Assembly (NCBI RefSeq): GCF_001467535.1
Contig: NZ_LNZC01000001.1
Span: 37,093-101,092 of the forward strand
From: Legionella worsleiensis
Lineage (GTDB): Bacteria > Pseudomonadota > Gammaproteobacteria > Legionellales > Legionellaceae
Reading direction: 5' to 3'
Length of the DNA: 64,000 nucleotides
Both the position numbers and the translations under genes were made by a program. The notes below the pieces were generated by a model that saw only the letters and a program-made list of their open reading frames with translations, made no database searches and was not told the DNA's origin. Positions 19,573-28,327 of the stretch are shown piece by piece. Every line of letters begins with the position of its first letter. The first letter of the stretch is position 1.

Positions 19573-19605
19573 CCTGGGATTAGGCCTAAAAGGCCATCTC
19601 CCAGG
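19573..19605. terminator. Hairpin between the TAL-like gene and the SulP gene
   Basis: CCTGGGA (19573-19579) pairs with TCCCAGG (19599-19605), and an inner AGGCCT/AGGCC stem continues the pairing. It lies 78 bp downstream of the minus-strand TAL-like gene and upstream of the SulP gene. No T-tract is present, so termination is likely but not certain. Confidence 0.45.
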
Positions 19606-19682
19606 AAGATCTTTATATTTATAAAATACGCAAAACTGTTTTACATTCTCTCAGTACTGCAAGTTAGCAAGCAAAAGGGTTG

Positions 19683-20837
19683 CTAAAAAGGTGACGAGAC
19701 GCTTGAGCTACCGTCCAATAGGTCTATAAACTCAGTATTACCAGAGGTCATTTCCGGGGATGGATGCGGTAAAGTCCCTTGGCATATACTAGGCAGAGTG
19801 CGCCCAAAGAAGGCATACTCACTGGGCGATTCTGAGTGTAACGATATGACCCTTTCAATCGTGTTATGGCCATTTGATTTAGAGGTCCAAACCATAATCT
19901 GTTCCTTATTATACCCTAAGTCTATGAGTGTTTTGTAATGCTTGGCTAGGGCATATATATTCTTGGATCCGCCCGTTATCCTCGCCAGAAGGTAGATTTC
20001 TTCTTCTGAGAATTTCAATGCAAGAAGCTTAATGTGATTTTCTGCAGTAGCCTTCAAATTCAAAGAACCGCCATTTCGCGAGACTATCTTGGTAATTTGC
20101 TCAAGGGTATAATCTAATTGTCTTAAGCAATAATGATGGGCGATGACGCTGAGCAGATTCTTGGCTCCTCCATGATGGGCTGCGATATTAACAATATCTT
20201 CTTTGGAGTAGCCTTTGGCTCTTAAAGTATCGTAGCAATACTTAAATGCCTCAAGTGTTTCATTACCGCCATTCCTGGCCGAAATTCTTACTAAATCTTC
20301 ATGATTTAAACCGTCTTCTCTGCAGCTTTCTATCAGATTAGTATGTTCCATAATGAGCTTATCGAGAGTGGGGCGTCTGCATCGGTTTAAGATTAACCTA
20401 TCTATATCATCTGGTTGATAGCCTAAATTTTGTAATTTATCAAAATAAGCCAAGTAATCTTCTGCGGATATGTTGAATTTTTTTAATTTTTCCATGGGCA
20501 GTACGGGTTGTTTGCCGGAGAGGGTGCGTTGGCTTTTCTTACCGTACATCAGTTCATGTAAAGAATAAGTGGGTGTGCTTGTTTCTGTTCTTTTAGTGCC
20601 TCTTCTGCCGGTATGGGGCGTCAGGAAAACGTCATCGCCAGCCGCAGCCTCTGCTCTGGGTTCCAAGGGGGGCAGAATGATGGATCTGAGAGGTGGAAGA
20701 ATTCTAAAAGGAATAATTGATTCCAGAGCCGGAACATGCTGGGACGATGTGGGCTGGTTATCGGTTAGAACGGTTCTTTGTTCTTTCTGTTCATTGGGAA
20801 ATAAGAAGAAGGGATAAGAAGGATCATTTTTAAACAT
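19683..20837 (-). CDS. TAL-effector-like repeat protein (BAT/MOrTL-type), candidate secreted effector
   Basis: A 384-residue protein with no signal peptide. Residues 177-308 contain four consecutive repeats of exactly 33 residues (177-209, 210-242, 243-275, 276-308), and a degenerate fifth follows from 309. Each repeat begins aromatic/Leu-x-x-E-(D/E/Q)-(I/L), and positions 14-15 are Gly-Gly, as in TAL effectors and Burkholderia BAT proteins. The diresidues at positions 12-13 are RN, HH, RN, IT and (degenerate) KS. Residues 140-176 look like a divergent leading repeat with a basic patch (N-R-C-R-R), like the cryptic N-terminal repeats of TALEs. The N-terminal 120 residues are Pro-rich with a short basic cluster (G-R-R-G-T-K-R, 77-83). 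The tail is Ser-rich. Known TALE-like proteins bind DNA; that function is inferred here. Confidence 0.8.
   Translation of the reverse strand: MFKNDPSYPFFLFPNEQKEQRTVLTDNQPTSSQHVPALESIIPFRILPPLRSIILPPLEPRAEAAAGDDVFLTPHTGRRGTKRTETSTPTYSLHELMYGKKSQRTLSGKQPVLPMEKLKKFNISAEDYLAYFDKLQNLGYQPDDIDRLILNRCRRPTLDKLIMEHTNLIESCREDGLNHEDLVRISARNGGNETLEAFKYCYDTLRAKGYSKEDIVNIAAHHGGAKNLLSVIAHHYCLRQLDYTLEQITKIVSRNGGSLNLKATAENHIKLLALKFSEEEIYLLARITGGSKNIYALAKHYKTLIDLGYNKEQIMVWTSKSNGHNTIERVISLHSESPSEYAFFGRTLPSICQGTLPHPSPEMTSGNTEFIDLLDGSSSVSSPF
19914..20309 (-). repeat. Array of four 33-residue (99-bp) TAL-like protein repeats
   Basis: Codons 177-308 of the preceding gene encode four head-to-tail 33-residue units. 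The units are diverged in sequence, so this is a protein-level repeat rather than a recent DNA duplication. Gly-Gly at unit positions 14-15 is invariant in all four; in the fifth, degenerate unit it is Asn-Gly. Confidence 0.8.
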
Positions 20838-21068
20838 AATTATTCCATTGGTATTGAGATCAATATTTTATCAATATGATACATATTTAATATTAACGAA
20901 TTATTAAGAAGTCTTAATAATTGTACTTAAATGTGCTCAATGAAGCACAAGCCATATTATTTACAGTAAAGCCAAAATTTAAATGGGTAAATTAAAAAAT
21001 ACCATCTATGCTAAAAGAATGGTCTTTTATAGGCGCATATTTTTAATCACTGATTACAAGGAGTTTCT

Positions 21069-22496
21069 ATGATTAACAAGGGAATGAATCCATTTAAATC
21101 ACCCAACACAGAACCGCAGCAAATTAAAAACATTATTATGATGGGAGATAGTCTTTCTGATAGAGGAACAATGTATAAAAGTGTAGCATTTGGATGCATT
21201 CCATTATCAGGTTCTACTGGTCTTAAGGGAAAATCACCTGATGAACGATTTACTAATGGTCTTGTATGGAGTGATCATGTTTCTGCAAAGATTGCCAGCG
21301 ATTTTACAATAAAACGACTGGAAAAACGCAAGCATTTGGATCATACCGATATTGCTGATGCGGTTATTGCTCATGATCGCAAGGTAATTAATGCGGTGCG
21401 TAATGATTATTTTCTCGATGATGATCGTTTCATTAATTACAAAGGAAGACTTTGGGTGAGAAGTTATTGTATCGGGGGATTAATGGCTCATAGTTACAAA
21501 TGGGCTTTAAGTACGAGTATTGTTCGCTTCTTTACACGTCTTGTTGTTTCTTCTTTATCCGAAATGAGAGAAGCGATTCTTGATTATGACAAGAAACATC
21601 GTATTTCCTATCAGCATAAAGCGGAAACCCTAGTGATTGAGTGGTCTGGCGCCAACGATTTGGTAACCGTGAATGCTAAACCTTCCTTGGAAGAAGTAGA
21701 TAAAGCAATTATTGCCCGTATGAATAATATAAAGAAACTAATTGAAGTGGGTTATCGTAATTTTATAGTGATTAATTTACCCAATTTGGCTTTAACCCCT
21801 CGCTTTCAAAGTAAATCTCAAGCAAAACGAGATGAGGCTCAGCAATGCACAGAGTATTTTAATTCAGAGTTGCAAAAAGCATGTGAGGATCTGATGCAGG
21901 ATTATCCCTATTGTTCAGTGGATGCTTTTGATATGAATGCCATGTTTGAAAAAATTTATCACAATCCGGAACGCTATTTCTTTGATAAAGATAAGTTACA
22001 AACCCCTTACACGACCTCTGTTGATTTTAACGATCCATTGGATGGAATTTCTCAAGCCAGAGGCTATTTGTTTTATGATGATTTGCATCCAAGTGCGGAT
22101 GCCCATGCCCTGTTAGCCTCTTATTTCTACGATAAACTGGCTTTGAAATATGAGCTGATAGAACCCGATAAGACCTGTAAAAATAAACGCAAAGAACTGT
22201 CAAAAGAAGTGCTATTAAAGTGTTTTAGAACTCACTATGAGAGACAATTAAATAAAGAACGAAATGGTTTCTTTGGCCATAAAAAACCAAATTTGAAATA
22301 TAAAGAATCAGATTTGGAAACCATCATAAAAAATGCACTCGATGAAAGTAGCGGAAGTGCCTATACTGTGTTAAAAAAATTAGGGTGGATAAACGAAAAG
22401 GGTAGGTTAATACTGAATGAACCCGCTCTTATAGAAGCAATCCAGTACGCTCAAGGAGAGTGTTCATCTGGCTGTGCTACCTCATTGATTGGCTAA
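21069..22496 (+). CDS. GDSL-family lipase/acyltransferase without signal peptide
   Basis: A 475-residue SGNH/GDSL hydrolase. Block I is visible near residue 27 (M-M-G-D-S-L-S-D-R-G), block III as G-A-N-D, and block V as D-D-L-H-P-S-A-D-A-H, giving the Ser, Asp and His catalytic residues. About 110 extra residues follow the catalytic domain. Legionella has GDSL phospholipases/acyltransferases (PlaA, PlaC, PlaD); this one lacks an export signal, so it is either cytosolic or delivered by another route. Which paralogue it is cannot be said. AAGGAG precedes ATG 21069. It is divergent from the TAL-like gene. Confidence 0.8.
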   Translation: MINKGMNPFKSPNTEPQQIKNIIMMGDSLSDRGTMYKSVAFGCIPLSGSTGLKGKSPDERFTNGLVWSDHVSAKIASDFTIKRLEKRKHLDHTDIADAVIAHDRKVINAVRNDYFLDDDRFINYKGRLWVRSYCIGGLMAHSYKWALSTSIVRFFTRLVVSSLSEMREAILDYDKKHRISYQHKAETLVIEWSGANDLVTVNAKPSLEEVDKAIIARMNNIKKLIEVGYRNFIVINLPNLALTPRFQSKSQAKRDEAQQCTEYFNSELQKACEDLMQDYPYCSVDAFDMNAMFEKIYHNPERYFFDKDKLQTPYTTSVDFNDPLDGISQARGYLFYDDLHPSADAHALLASYFYDKLALKYELIEPDKTCKNKRKELSKEVLLKCFRTHYERQLNKERNGFFGHKKPNLKYKESDLETIIKNALDESSGSAYTVLKKLGWINEKGRLILNEPALIEAIQYAQGECSSGCATSLIG

Positions 22497-22900
22497 GTCT
22501 CAGATTCAGCCTGTCTCTAAAACAAAGATGAAGCAGGGAAATGCCCGTATAGGCGGGCAATCATCACTCCTTCCAAAGAGATAAGATTTGATATCAGTGA
22601 CTTCTCTTAATGTTATGCAGTGCCAAATCAGAAGTGGTTGCCCGCCAATGTAGGCATGTCCGTTTTTTTTCGTGTACAGATCAAGAGCATAAGTCTAGCC
22701 ATTGCAAACTCGTTTTATACTTGGTGTCAGGGGCGTTATATTATGAGTTCGCTGTTATTAATCAACGGATTAATGCCTTTAATTTAGCCGTATTTTTAAT
22801 TTGAGCATCTCTTGGATGCCTCGGACAAGCCGAGGCATGTAGGCGGGGGGCAATTGTCTACACGCCCTAAATAGTGTCTAAAAATATTCAGGCACCTTGC
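22497..22900. other. 404-bp intergenic region with two hairpins
   Basis: No credible gene; the open frame at 22610-22804 has no start signal or recognisable content. Two inverted repeats are visible: TGCCCG/CGGGCA (22542-22559) and a perfect 9-bp stem ATGCCTCGG/CCGAGGCAT (22816-22838). The region lies between the convergent GDSL and ttcA genes. Confidence 0.45.
22816..22838. terminator. Perfect 9-bp hairpin downstream of ttcA and the GDSL gene
   Basis: ATGCCTCGG, loop ACAAG, CCGAGGCAT. It is 63 bp beyond the ttcA stop. There is no T-tract, so it may be a terminator or RNA-stabilising stem for the pcm-tolC-ttcA unit. Confidence 0.4.
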
Positions 22901-23746
22901 TTAGTCTTCTAAAATCTCAAATTCCTCTGTAGCGAAAACTTCCACATCGCTGGCTGGGTTTGATGTAATTAATTCCTGTTCCAGGTTTTTAAAATTCCAC
23001 ATGTTTTGATCCATTAACTGACTCGGCTTTAAACTTTGCAGCGCATGAAGCATATTACTGGGGACCTTGGGATTTTCTTCAGCCAGTTTATCAATAAGAT
23101 GAGTTACTTTTTTGCGCATCAGATTTTCCTGCGAGCCGCACAGGTTACAAGGGATTATAGGAAATTCCTGCTCGCCAGCAAAAGTAATGATGTCTTTTTC
23201 CTGAACGTAGCACATTGGTCTAATGACTATATGTTTTTTATTATCGCTCAATAATTTGGGCGGCATGGAGCGTATGTCGCCATTGTATAAAATGGACATC
23301 ATTAGGGTACGTATCATATCATCGCGGTGATGACCCAAGGCAATTTTATTAAATCCATGTTCTTCAGCATAACGATAAATGATCCCTCGACGTAGCCGTG
23401 AACACAGTGAGCAATAGGTTTTGCCTTCTGGTACTTTTTCTTTAACAATACTGTAGGTGTCTCGAGTTAATATTTCATGAGGTATGGCTCGGTCAGCCAG
23501 CCATTGCCGCAAAGTGGCATCGTTCCAGCCGGGTTGTGCCTGATCCAGTGTGAAGGCAAATACTTCAAATTTGTTACCTGAACGCCTTCGTAATTGATTT
23601 AGAATGGTTAACAGGGTAAATGAATCTTTACCACCGGACAAACAGACCATGACACGGTCACCCCGTTGAATCATGTTAAAATCAGCAATGGCTTTTCCGG
23701 TATAATGTAATAATTTTTTTTCAACTGTAGTGGGATTGGACGACAT
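22901..23746 (-). CDS. ttcA: tRNA 2-thiocytidine synthetase TtcA
   Basis: A 281-residue PP-loop ATPase that thiolates cytidine 32 of certain tRNAs. The PP-loop S-G-G-K-D-S is near residue 38. Two Cys pairs that hold the iron-sulfur cluster are present (C-S-L-C near 115 and C-N-L-C near 200), which is the TtcA hallmark. Length is close to E. coli TtcA (311). It begins 17 bp after tolC, so it is probably the last gene of pcm-tolC-ttcA. Confidence 0.93.
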   Translation of the reverse strand: MSSNPTTVEKKLLHYTGKAIADFNMIQRGDRVMVCLSGGKDSFTLLTILNQLRRRSGNKFEVFAFTLDQAQPGWNDATLRQWLADRAIPHEILTRDTYSIVKEKVPEGKTYCSLCSRLRRGIIYRYAEEHGFNKIALGHHRDDMIRTLMMSILYNGDIRSMPPKLLSDNKKHIVIRPMCYVQEKDIITFAGEQEFPIIPCNLCGSQENLMRKKVTHLIDKLAEENPKVPSNMLHALQSLKPSQLMDQNMWNFKNLEQELITSNPASDVEVFATEEFEILED

Positions 23747-23763
23747 ATGACAACCTGATTATA

Positions 23764-25131
23764 TTATTTAGTAGTGGCGCTCGATACTGAAGCCATTCCA
23801 TTAACTCGAGTAGTTGCTAACCATGAATTGACCAGCTCTATATCATTTACGTTTAGAGTGCCGGCGAGATATTTTAAAGTTAACATCGCATTGATCAAAT
23901 CATATTGATCTCGTGCTAACTGTTCCTGAGCCTCAAAAAGGCGTTGTTGCGCATTAACCACGTCTACCATGGTGCGGGTACCTACTTCAAATTGCGCTTC
24001 GGTACTTTCTAATGAGTTTTTTTGCGAAATAATCGTTTGTCGGTCTGCTTTGACTTTGCTTATTCCGTCTGTAATGGTGTTAAAAGCAATACGACTGTTT
24101 ACGACAACGTCTCTGTAGGTTTGTTCCAGTTGTTCGCTGGTTGATTGAAAGCCGTATTGCGCTTGTCGAGTTTGCGATTGCACCAGTCCACCCTGAAATA
24201 TAGGGAAATTCATGGTCAGCGCTACATTGGCCTGAGTTTGTTTGGTTGGGGCAAAGAATGAAGTGCTGTCTACGGTATTATGCGATTGTGTTGCATTGGT
24301 CTGAATAGCTAAAACCGGCCAATTGCCTGCGGATAATGATTTAACGTTTTCTTTTGCTACTTCAAGACTATAGCGTGCCGCATAGAGTTTGTAATTTTGC
24401 TTCAGTCCGGTATCTATCCACTGATCAACATCATTGGGTTCGGGTTTAATTAATGGAATTTTACTGTCACGTAAAGGTGCCAGAGATTCATAGACATGAT
24501 TGGTAAGTTTACGTAAGTTTTCACTTTGATTGATTTGATTGTTTCGGGCTGAAATAACAGTTGCTATGGATTGATCATAAGCCGCTTTTGCTTCGTAAAC
24601 AGAGGTAATGGCATCCAACCCCACCTGAAAGCGTTGCGTTGCTTGTTCAAATTGCCGTTTGTTAGCTCGTTTTTTGGCTTCAGCAAAATCAAGTGTATCT
24701 TTGGCAAATAACACATCGAAATACGCTTTTGCCGTTCTCAATATCAGGTTTTGCGCCGCATCGTTGAATGTCGCTTGTGCCGATTTGACTGATGCTTTGG
24801 CTTGCGCCACTTTAGCCCATGCCTGATAGTTAAATACAGCCTGGGATGCGGTGACTTGCCAAATAGTGTTGCTGTAAGACAGATTCGTGCTTAATCCCCC
24901 GGCTTGAACATTCTGTAAGTTACGGCCTGCCTGACTGTTGATGCCAACTTGAGGAAAAAGAGCTGCTCGAGCCTGAGGGATCGCTTCCGTACTGGACATG
25001 TAGTTATCGTAGGCATTTTTGAATACGGTGTCGTTTTCAAGAGCCTGTTGATATATATCCATTAGATCTGTGGCATGACTGTATGAAGACAGGCCAAGAG
25101 TTAGTACGCAAAACAGCAGCGATCTCTTCAT
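23764..25131 (-). CDS. tolC: TolC-type outer membrane efflux protein
   Basis: A 455-residue protein with a signal peptide (residues 1-20, ending S-Y-S-H-A-T) and the duplicated TolC/OEP organisation of long helical hairpins and short beta segments. It starts D-L-M-D-I-Y-Q-Q-A-L as in E. coli TolC. It forms the outer membrane channel for RND efflux and type I secretion. It lies 11 bp after pcm. No pump genes are adjacent; the RND pair at 43341-47742 lacks its own channel and could use this one, which is inference. Confidence 0.92.
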   Translation of the reverse strand: MKRSLLFCVLTLGLSSYSHATDLMDIYQQALENDTVFKNAYDNYMSSTEAIPQARAALFPQVGINSQAGRNLQNVQAGGLSTNLSYSNTIWQVTASQAVFNYQAWAKVAQAKASVKSAQATFNDAAQNLILRTAKAYFDVLFAKDTLDFAEAKKRANKRQFEQATQRFQVGLDAITSVYEAKAAYDQSIATVISARNNQINQSENLRKLTNHVYESLAPLRDSKIPLIKPEPNDVDQWIDTGLKQNYKLYAARYSLEVAKENVKSLSAGNWPVLAIQTNATQSHNTVDSTSFFAPTKQTQANVALTMNFPIFQGGLVQSQTRQAQYGFQSTSEQLEQTYRDVVVNSRIAFNTITDGISKVKADRQTIISQKNSLESTEAQFEVGTRTMVDVVNAQQRLFEAQEQLARDQYDLINAMLTLKYLAGTLNVNDIELVNSWLATTRVNGMASVSSATTK

Positions 25132-25142
25132 TAGAGCGTTCC

Positions 25143-25796
25143 CTAGAATACAAATTCTTTTCGTTTTAATGGATCTACCAGTTGTGGAATGTCTGTTTCA
25201 AAAATCATGTTTTCTGTCCAGATGTTATCATGATCCAGGTGATGCAATTTAGCCTGCATTGCTGGCGATCTGCCTTCTATGGTGAATATTGTTCCACCAG
25301 GAAGAACCTGTAATCGGTGCGTTTCCGTCAGGTGTTCTATTGCTCCGGTAAATACCACCACGTCATAGGGTGCGTTTTCCAACCATCCACGACAGGCATC
25401 ACCGGTAATTAATTCGATATTGGTGCATTGATGAGCTTCCAACTTGCGTCTGGCGTATTGGGTAAACTCGGAATAGTAATCAATACTGATGACTTTTTTG
25501 CATAACTTGCTCAGCATGGCAGTAAAAAAGCCACTACCTGTTCCTACTTCCAAAACGGTTTCGTGCCCTTTAAGATTCAGCCCTTGTAATATTAAACCTT
25601 CTTCCAGAGGAGTTAACATTTTTTGACCGTGAGATAAAGGAATCTGCATGTCTGAGTATGCAAAATGAGCATACTGTTCAGGTACGAATTCATGACGAGG
25701 AATAAGATCATACAAATCCAGTATGGTATCGTTTAAAACTTCGCCAGTTCTTAGTTGTTGTTTGACCATATTAATGCGTGCGCTTTGATTGCTCAT
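25143..25796 (-). CDS. pcm: Protein-L-isoaspartate O-methyltransferase
   Basis: A 217-residue SAM-dependent methyltransferase that repairs isoaspartyl residues. Motif I is V-L-E-V-G-T-G-S-G-F, with the family's M-L-T-P-L region before it. The frame is open to ATG 25877, but the start at 25796 (M-S-N-Q-S-A-R-I-N-M-V) is preferred because GGTAG lies before it and family members begin here. The usual E. coli neighbours (surE, nlpD, rpoS) are absent; instead it precedes tolC, an arrangement found in other gammaproteobacteria. It is divergent from kbl. Confidence 0.88.
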   Translation of the reverse strand: MSNQSARINMVKQQLRTGEVLNDTILDLYDLIPRHEFVPEQYAHFAYSDMQIPLSHGQKMLTPLEEGLILQGLNLKGHETVLEVGTGSGFFTAMLSKLCKKVISIDYYSEFTQYARRKLEAHQCTNIELITGDACRGWLENAPYDVVVFTGAIEHLTETHRLQVLPGGTIFTIEGRSPAMQAKLHHLDHDNIWTENMIFETDIPQLVDPLKRKEFVF

Positions 25797-25984
25797 TTGT
25801 TCTACCGAGTTAATTGTCTTTAATAGGTTAAAACTTTGTGCCGATTTTAGCAAGAATTCAGCCAATGTGCTAAGCATTAATGACTTAAAGTCAGCCTTGA
25901 GATTTTTCTTATCGTTATTTCATGGTGACTGTGTTTAAAATTTGTTATTATTTATAACTTTGTCAACACCCATTGGAGAGAATA

Positions 25985-27169
25985 GTGCTTGAGCGATTTA
26001 CTAATCACGTGCAAACCGAACTGGATACGCTTAAAGAGGAAGGTTTATTTAAATCAGAACGCATTATTTCAAGTCAGCAACAAGCTGATGTAAAAGTAAA
26101 TAATAAGGAAGTAATCAATCTTTGCGCCAATAATTATCTTGGGCTTGCTAATGATCCGGCGCTTATTGCCGAAGGTCAGAAAGCGCTTGAAGAGTACGGA
26201 TACGGTATGGCCTCGGTTCGTTTTATTTGTGGAACGCAAACGCCTCACAAGGAATTAGAGCAAAAAATCAGTCATTTTTTAAGTAAGGAAGATACTATAT
26301 TGTATTCTTCATGCTTTGATGCCAACACTGGCCTTTTTGAAACCTTGCTGGGTGAAGAAGATGCGATTATCAGTGATGCGCTGAACCATGCCAGTATTAT
26401 TGACGGTATTCGATTATGTAAGGCCGCTCGCTATCGTTATGCCAATAACGATATGAAGGCTCTGGAAGAGCAGTTAATCGCCGCTAAAAATGCTCGTTTT
26501 CGTTTGATTGCCACAGACGGTGTCTTTTCAATGGATGGCACATTGGCAAATCTTCCGGCGATTTGTGATTTGGCAGATAAATACGACGCTATGGTCATGG
26601 TTGATGATTCTCATGCCGTTGGATTTATGGGAGCTACCGGGAGAGGTACTCCAGAGCACTTTGGTGTTACTGACCGTATAGACATTGTGACCGGAACTCT
26701 TGGTAAAGCTTTGGGTGGTGCTTCTGGAGGATATACCTCTGCAAATCGGGTCATTGTAGAATGGTTACGTCAGCGTTCCAGACCTTATTTGTTTTCCAAT
26801 ACTTTGGCACCGGTTATTGCGCACACATCGTCTGTTGTTTTGGATAAACTGATGCAAAATAATCTTCTTGCCGAAAAATTAAAGCGTAATAGCCGCTATT
26901 TTCGAAAAGGAATGACCGAATTAGGATTTAAACTGATCCCTGGTGAGCATGCCATTATCCCCGTGATGCTGGGTGATGCAACTCTCGCTGGACGTATGGC
27001 CAACAGATTGTTGGAGTTGGGTATTTATGTGGTTGGATTTTCTTATCCGGTTGTGCCCAAAGGCTTGGCCAGAATTCGTACACAAATGTCTGCGGCCCTT
27101 GAACTGGAGCATCTGGATAAGGCGTTGCATGCATTTGAAACGGTTGGTAAGGAGTTTTCTGTAATCTAA
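25985..27169 (+). CDS. kbl: 2-amino-3-ketobutyrate CoA ligase
   Basis: A 394-residue PLP enzyme of the alpha-oxoamine synthase family. It splits 2-amino-3-ketobutyrate with CoA into glycine and acetyl-CoA, the second step of threonine breakdown. Seen: N-N-Y-L-G-L near the N-terminus, D-D-S-H-A-V-G-F, and the PLP lysine in [11 protein letters not shown] 25985 is chosen over TTG 25973 because GGAGAG lies just before it and the length then matches E. coli Kbl (398). It is followed by tdh after about 100 bp, the classic pair. Confidence 0.95.
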   Translation: MLERFTNHVQTELDTLKEEGLFKSERIISSQQQADVKVNNKEVINLCANNYLGLANDPALIAEGQKALEEYGYGMASVRFICGTQTPHKELEQKISHFLSKEDTILYSSCFDANTGLFETLLGEEDAIISDALNHASIIDGIRLCKAARYRYANNDMKALEEQLIAAKNARFRLIATDGVFSMDGTLANLPAICDLADKYDAMVMVDDSHAVGFMGATGRGTPEHFGVTDRIDIVTGTLGKALGGASGGYTSANRVIVEWLRQRSRPYLFSNTLAPVIAHTSSVVLDKLMQNNLLAEKLKRNSRYFRKGMTELGFKLIPGEHAIIPVMLGDATLAGRMANRLLELGIYVVGFSYPVVPKGLARIRTQMSAALELEHLDKALHAFETVGKEFSVI

Positions 27170-27273
27170 AGAAACAGTTTTGCTTAAAACCAAGAAAGTG
27201 CAAAAGATCAGATAAAAACAGCACCTGTTTTTATGCAGGATTGAATTAACTTATTATTATTCTGAGGTACTGA

Positions 27274-28296
27274 ATGAAATCGTTAGTCAAAGCAAAAAGA
27301 GAGCCTGGAATTTGGATGCAGGATGTACCTGTTCCCGAATATGGCGTTAATGATGTCTTAATCAAAATAAAAAAAACCGCCATTTGTGGTACGGACATCC
27401 ATATCTACACCTGGGATGATTGGGCGCAGGCTACCATTCCTGTTCCTATGACTGTAGGCCATGAGTTTTATGGTGAAATTGTCGAGGTAGGCAAAGAAGT
27501 TCAAGGTTTAAAAGTCGGACAAAGAGTATCCGGTGAAGGACATATTACCTGTGGCTTTTGTCGTAATTGCCGTGCGGGTAAACGACATTTATGCCGTAAT
27601 ACTTTGGGCGTGGGAGTCAATAGACCGGGATGTTTTGCTGAATACTTGGCGTTACCGGCTAGCAATGTTATCGTTTTGCCAGACAACATTACTGGTGATC
27701 AGGCAGCAGTACTGGATCCATTAGGAAATGCAACACACTGTGCTCTCGCTTTTGATGTGGTCGGTGAGGATGTATTGATTACCGGTGCAGGCCCTATAGG
27801 TATTATGGCTGTAGCTATAGTGAAGCATATAGGTGCACGTCATGTCGTCATCACTGATGTGAACGATTATCGTTTGGATCTGGCGCGAAAAATGGGTGCG
27901 ACTCGGGCAGTTAATGTCAAATATGAAAATCTCGATGACGTTATGGCCGAGTTGGGCATGACCGAGGGTTTTGACATAGGTCTGGAAATGTCAGGAAATC
28001 CCATGGCCTTGAATGATATGATGAGAACCATGAATCATGGCGGCCATGTGGCAATATTAGGTATTCCTCCTCAGGCAACCCCTGTGGACTGGAATCAGGT
28101 TATTTTTAAAGGGTTAGTTATCAAAGGAATTTATGGTCGGGAAATGTATGAAACCTGGTATAAAATGATTGCCATGTTGCAAAGCGGTTTAAACATCGAA
28201 CCGGTTATGACGCATCATTTTCCAGTAGAGCAGTATGAACATGCGTTTCAGATTATGGCATCAGGACAGTCAGGAAAAGTGATTCTTGATTGGTAA
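27274..28296 (+). CDS. tdh: L-threonine 3-dehydrogenase
   Basis: A 340-residue zinc-dependent medium-chain dehydrogenase oxidising threonine to 2-amino-3-ketobutyrate with NAD. Seen: catalytic zinc region I-C-G-T-D and G-H-E-F, the structural zinc cysteines ([15 protein letters not shown]), and the nucleotide site G-A-G-P-I-G. Length equals E. coli Tdh (341). Substrate passes to Kbl upstream. Confidence 0.96.
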   Translation: MKSLVKAKREPGIWMQDVPVPEYGVNDVLIKIKKTAICGTDIHIYTWDDWAQATIPVPMTVGHEFYGEIVEVGKEVQGLKVGQRVSGEGHITCGFCRNCRAGKRHLCRNTLGVGVNRPGCFAEYLALPASNVIVLPDNITGDQAAVLDPLGNATHCALAFDVVGEDVLITGAGPIGIMAVAIVKHIGARHVVITDVNDYRLDLARKMGATRAVNVKYENLDDVMAELGMTEGFDIGLEMSGNPMALNDMMRTMNHGGHVAILGIPPQATPVDWNQVIFKGLVIKGIYGREMYETWYKMIAMLQSGLNIEPVMTHHFPVEQYEHAFQIMASGQSGKVILDW

Positions 28297-28327
28297 TTGA
28301 GCCGAATAATAAGAGGATTGAAGTACT

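Noticed and set aside
19683..20837. Reading the 33-residue repeats as ankyrin or mTERF repeats
   Set aside because: Ankyrin units (33 residues) need the G-x-T-P-L-H-x-A core, which is absent; mTERF lacks the Gly-Gly after a variable diresidue. The TALE/BAT pattern fits better.
22610..22804. 64-codon open frame between the GDSL gene and ttcA
   Set aside because: No ribosome binding site, no recognisable content, Cys/Ser/His-rich chance-like composition, and it lies in a hairpin-bearing intergenic region.
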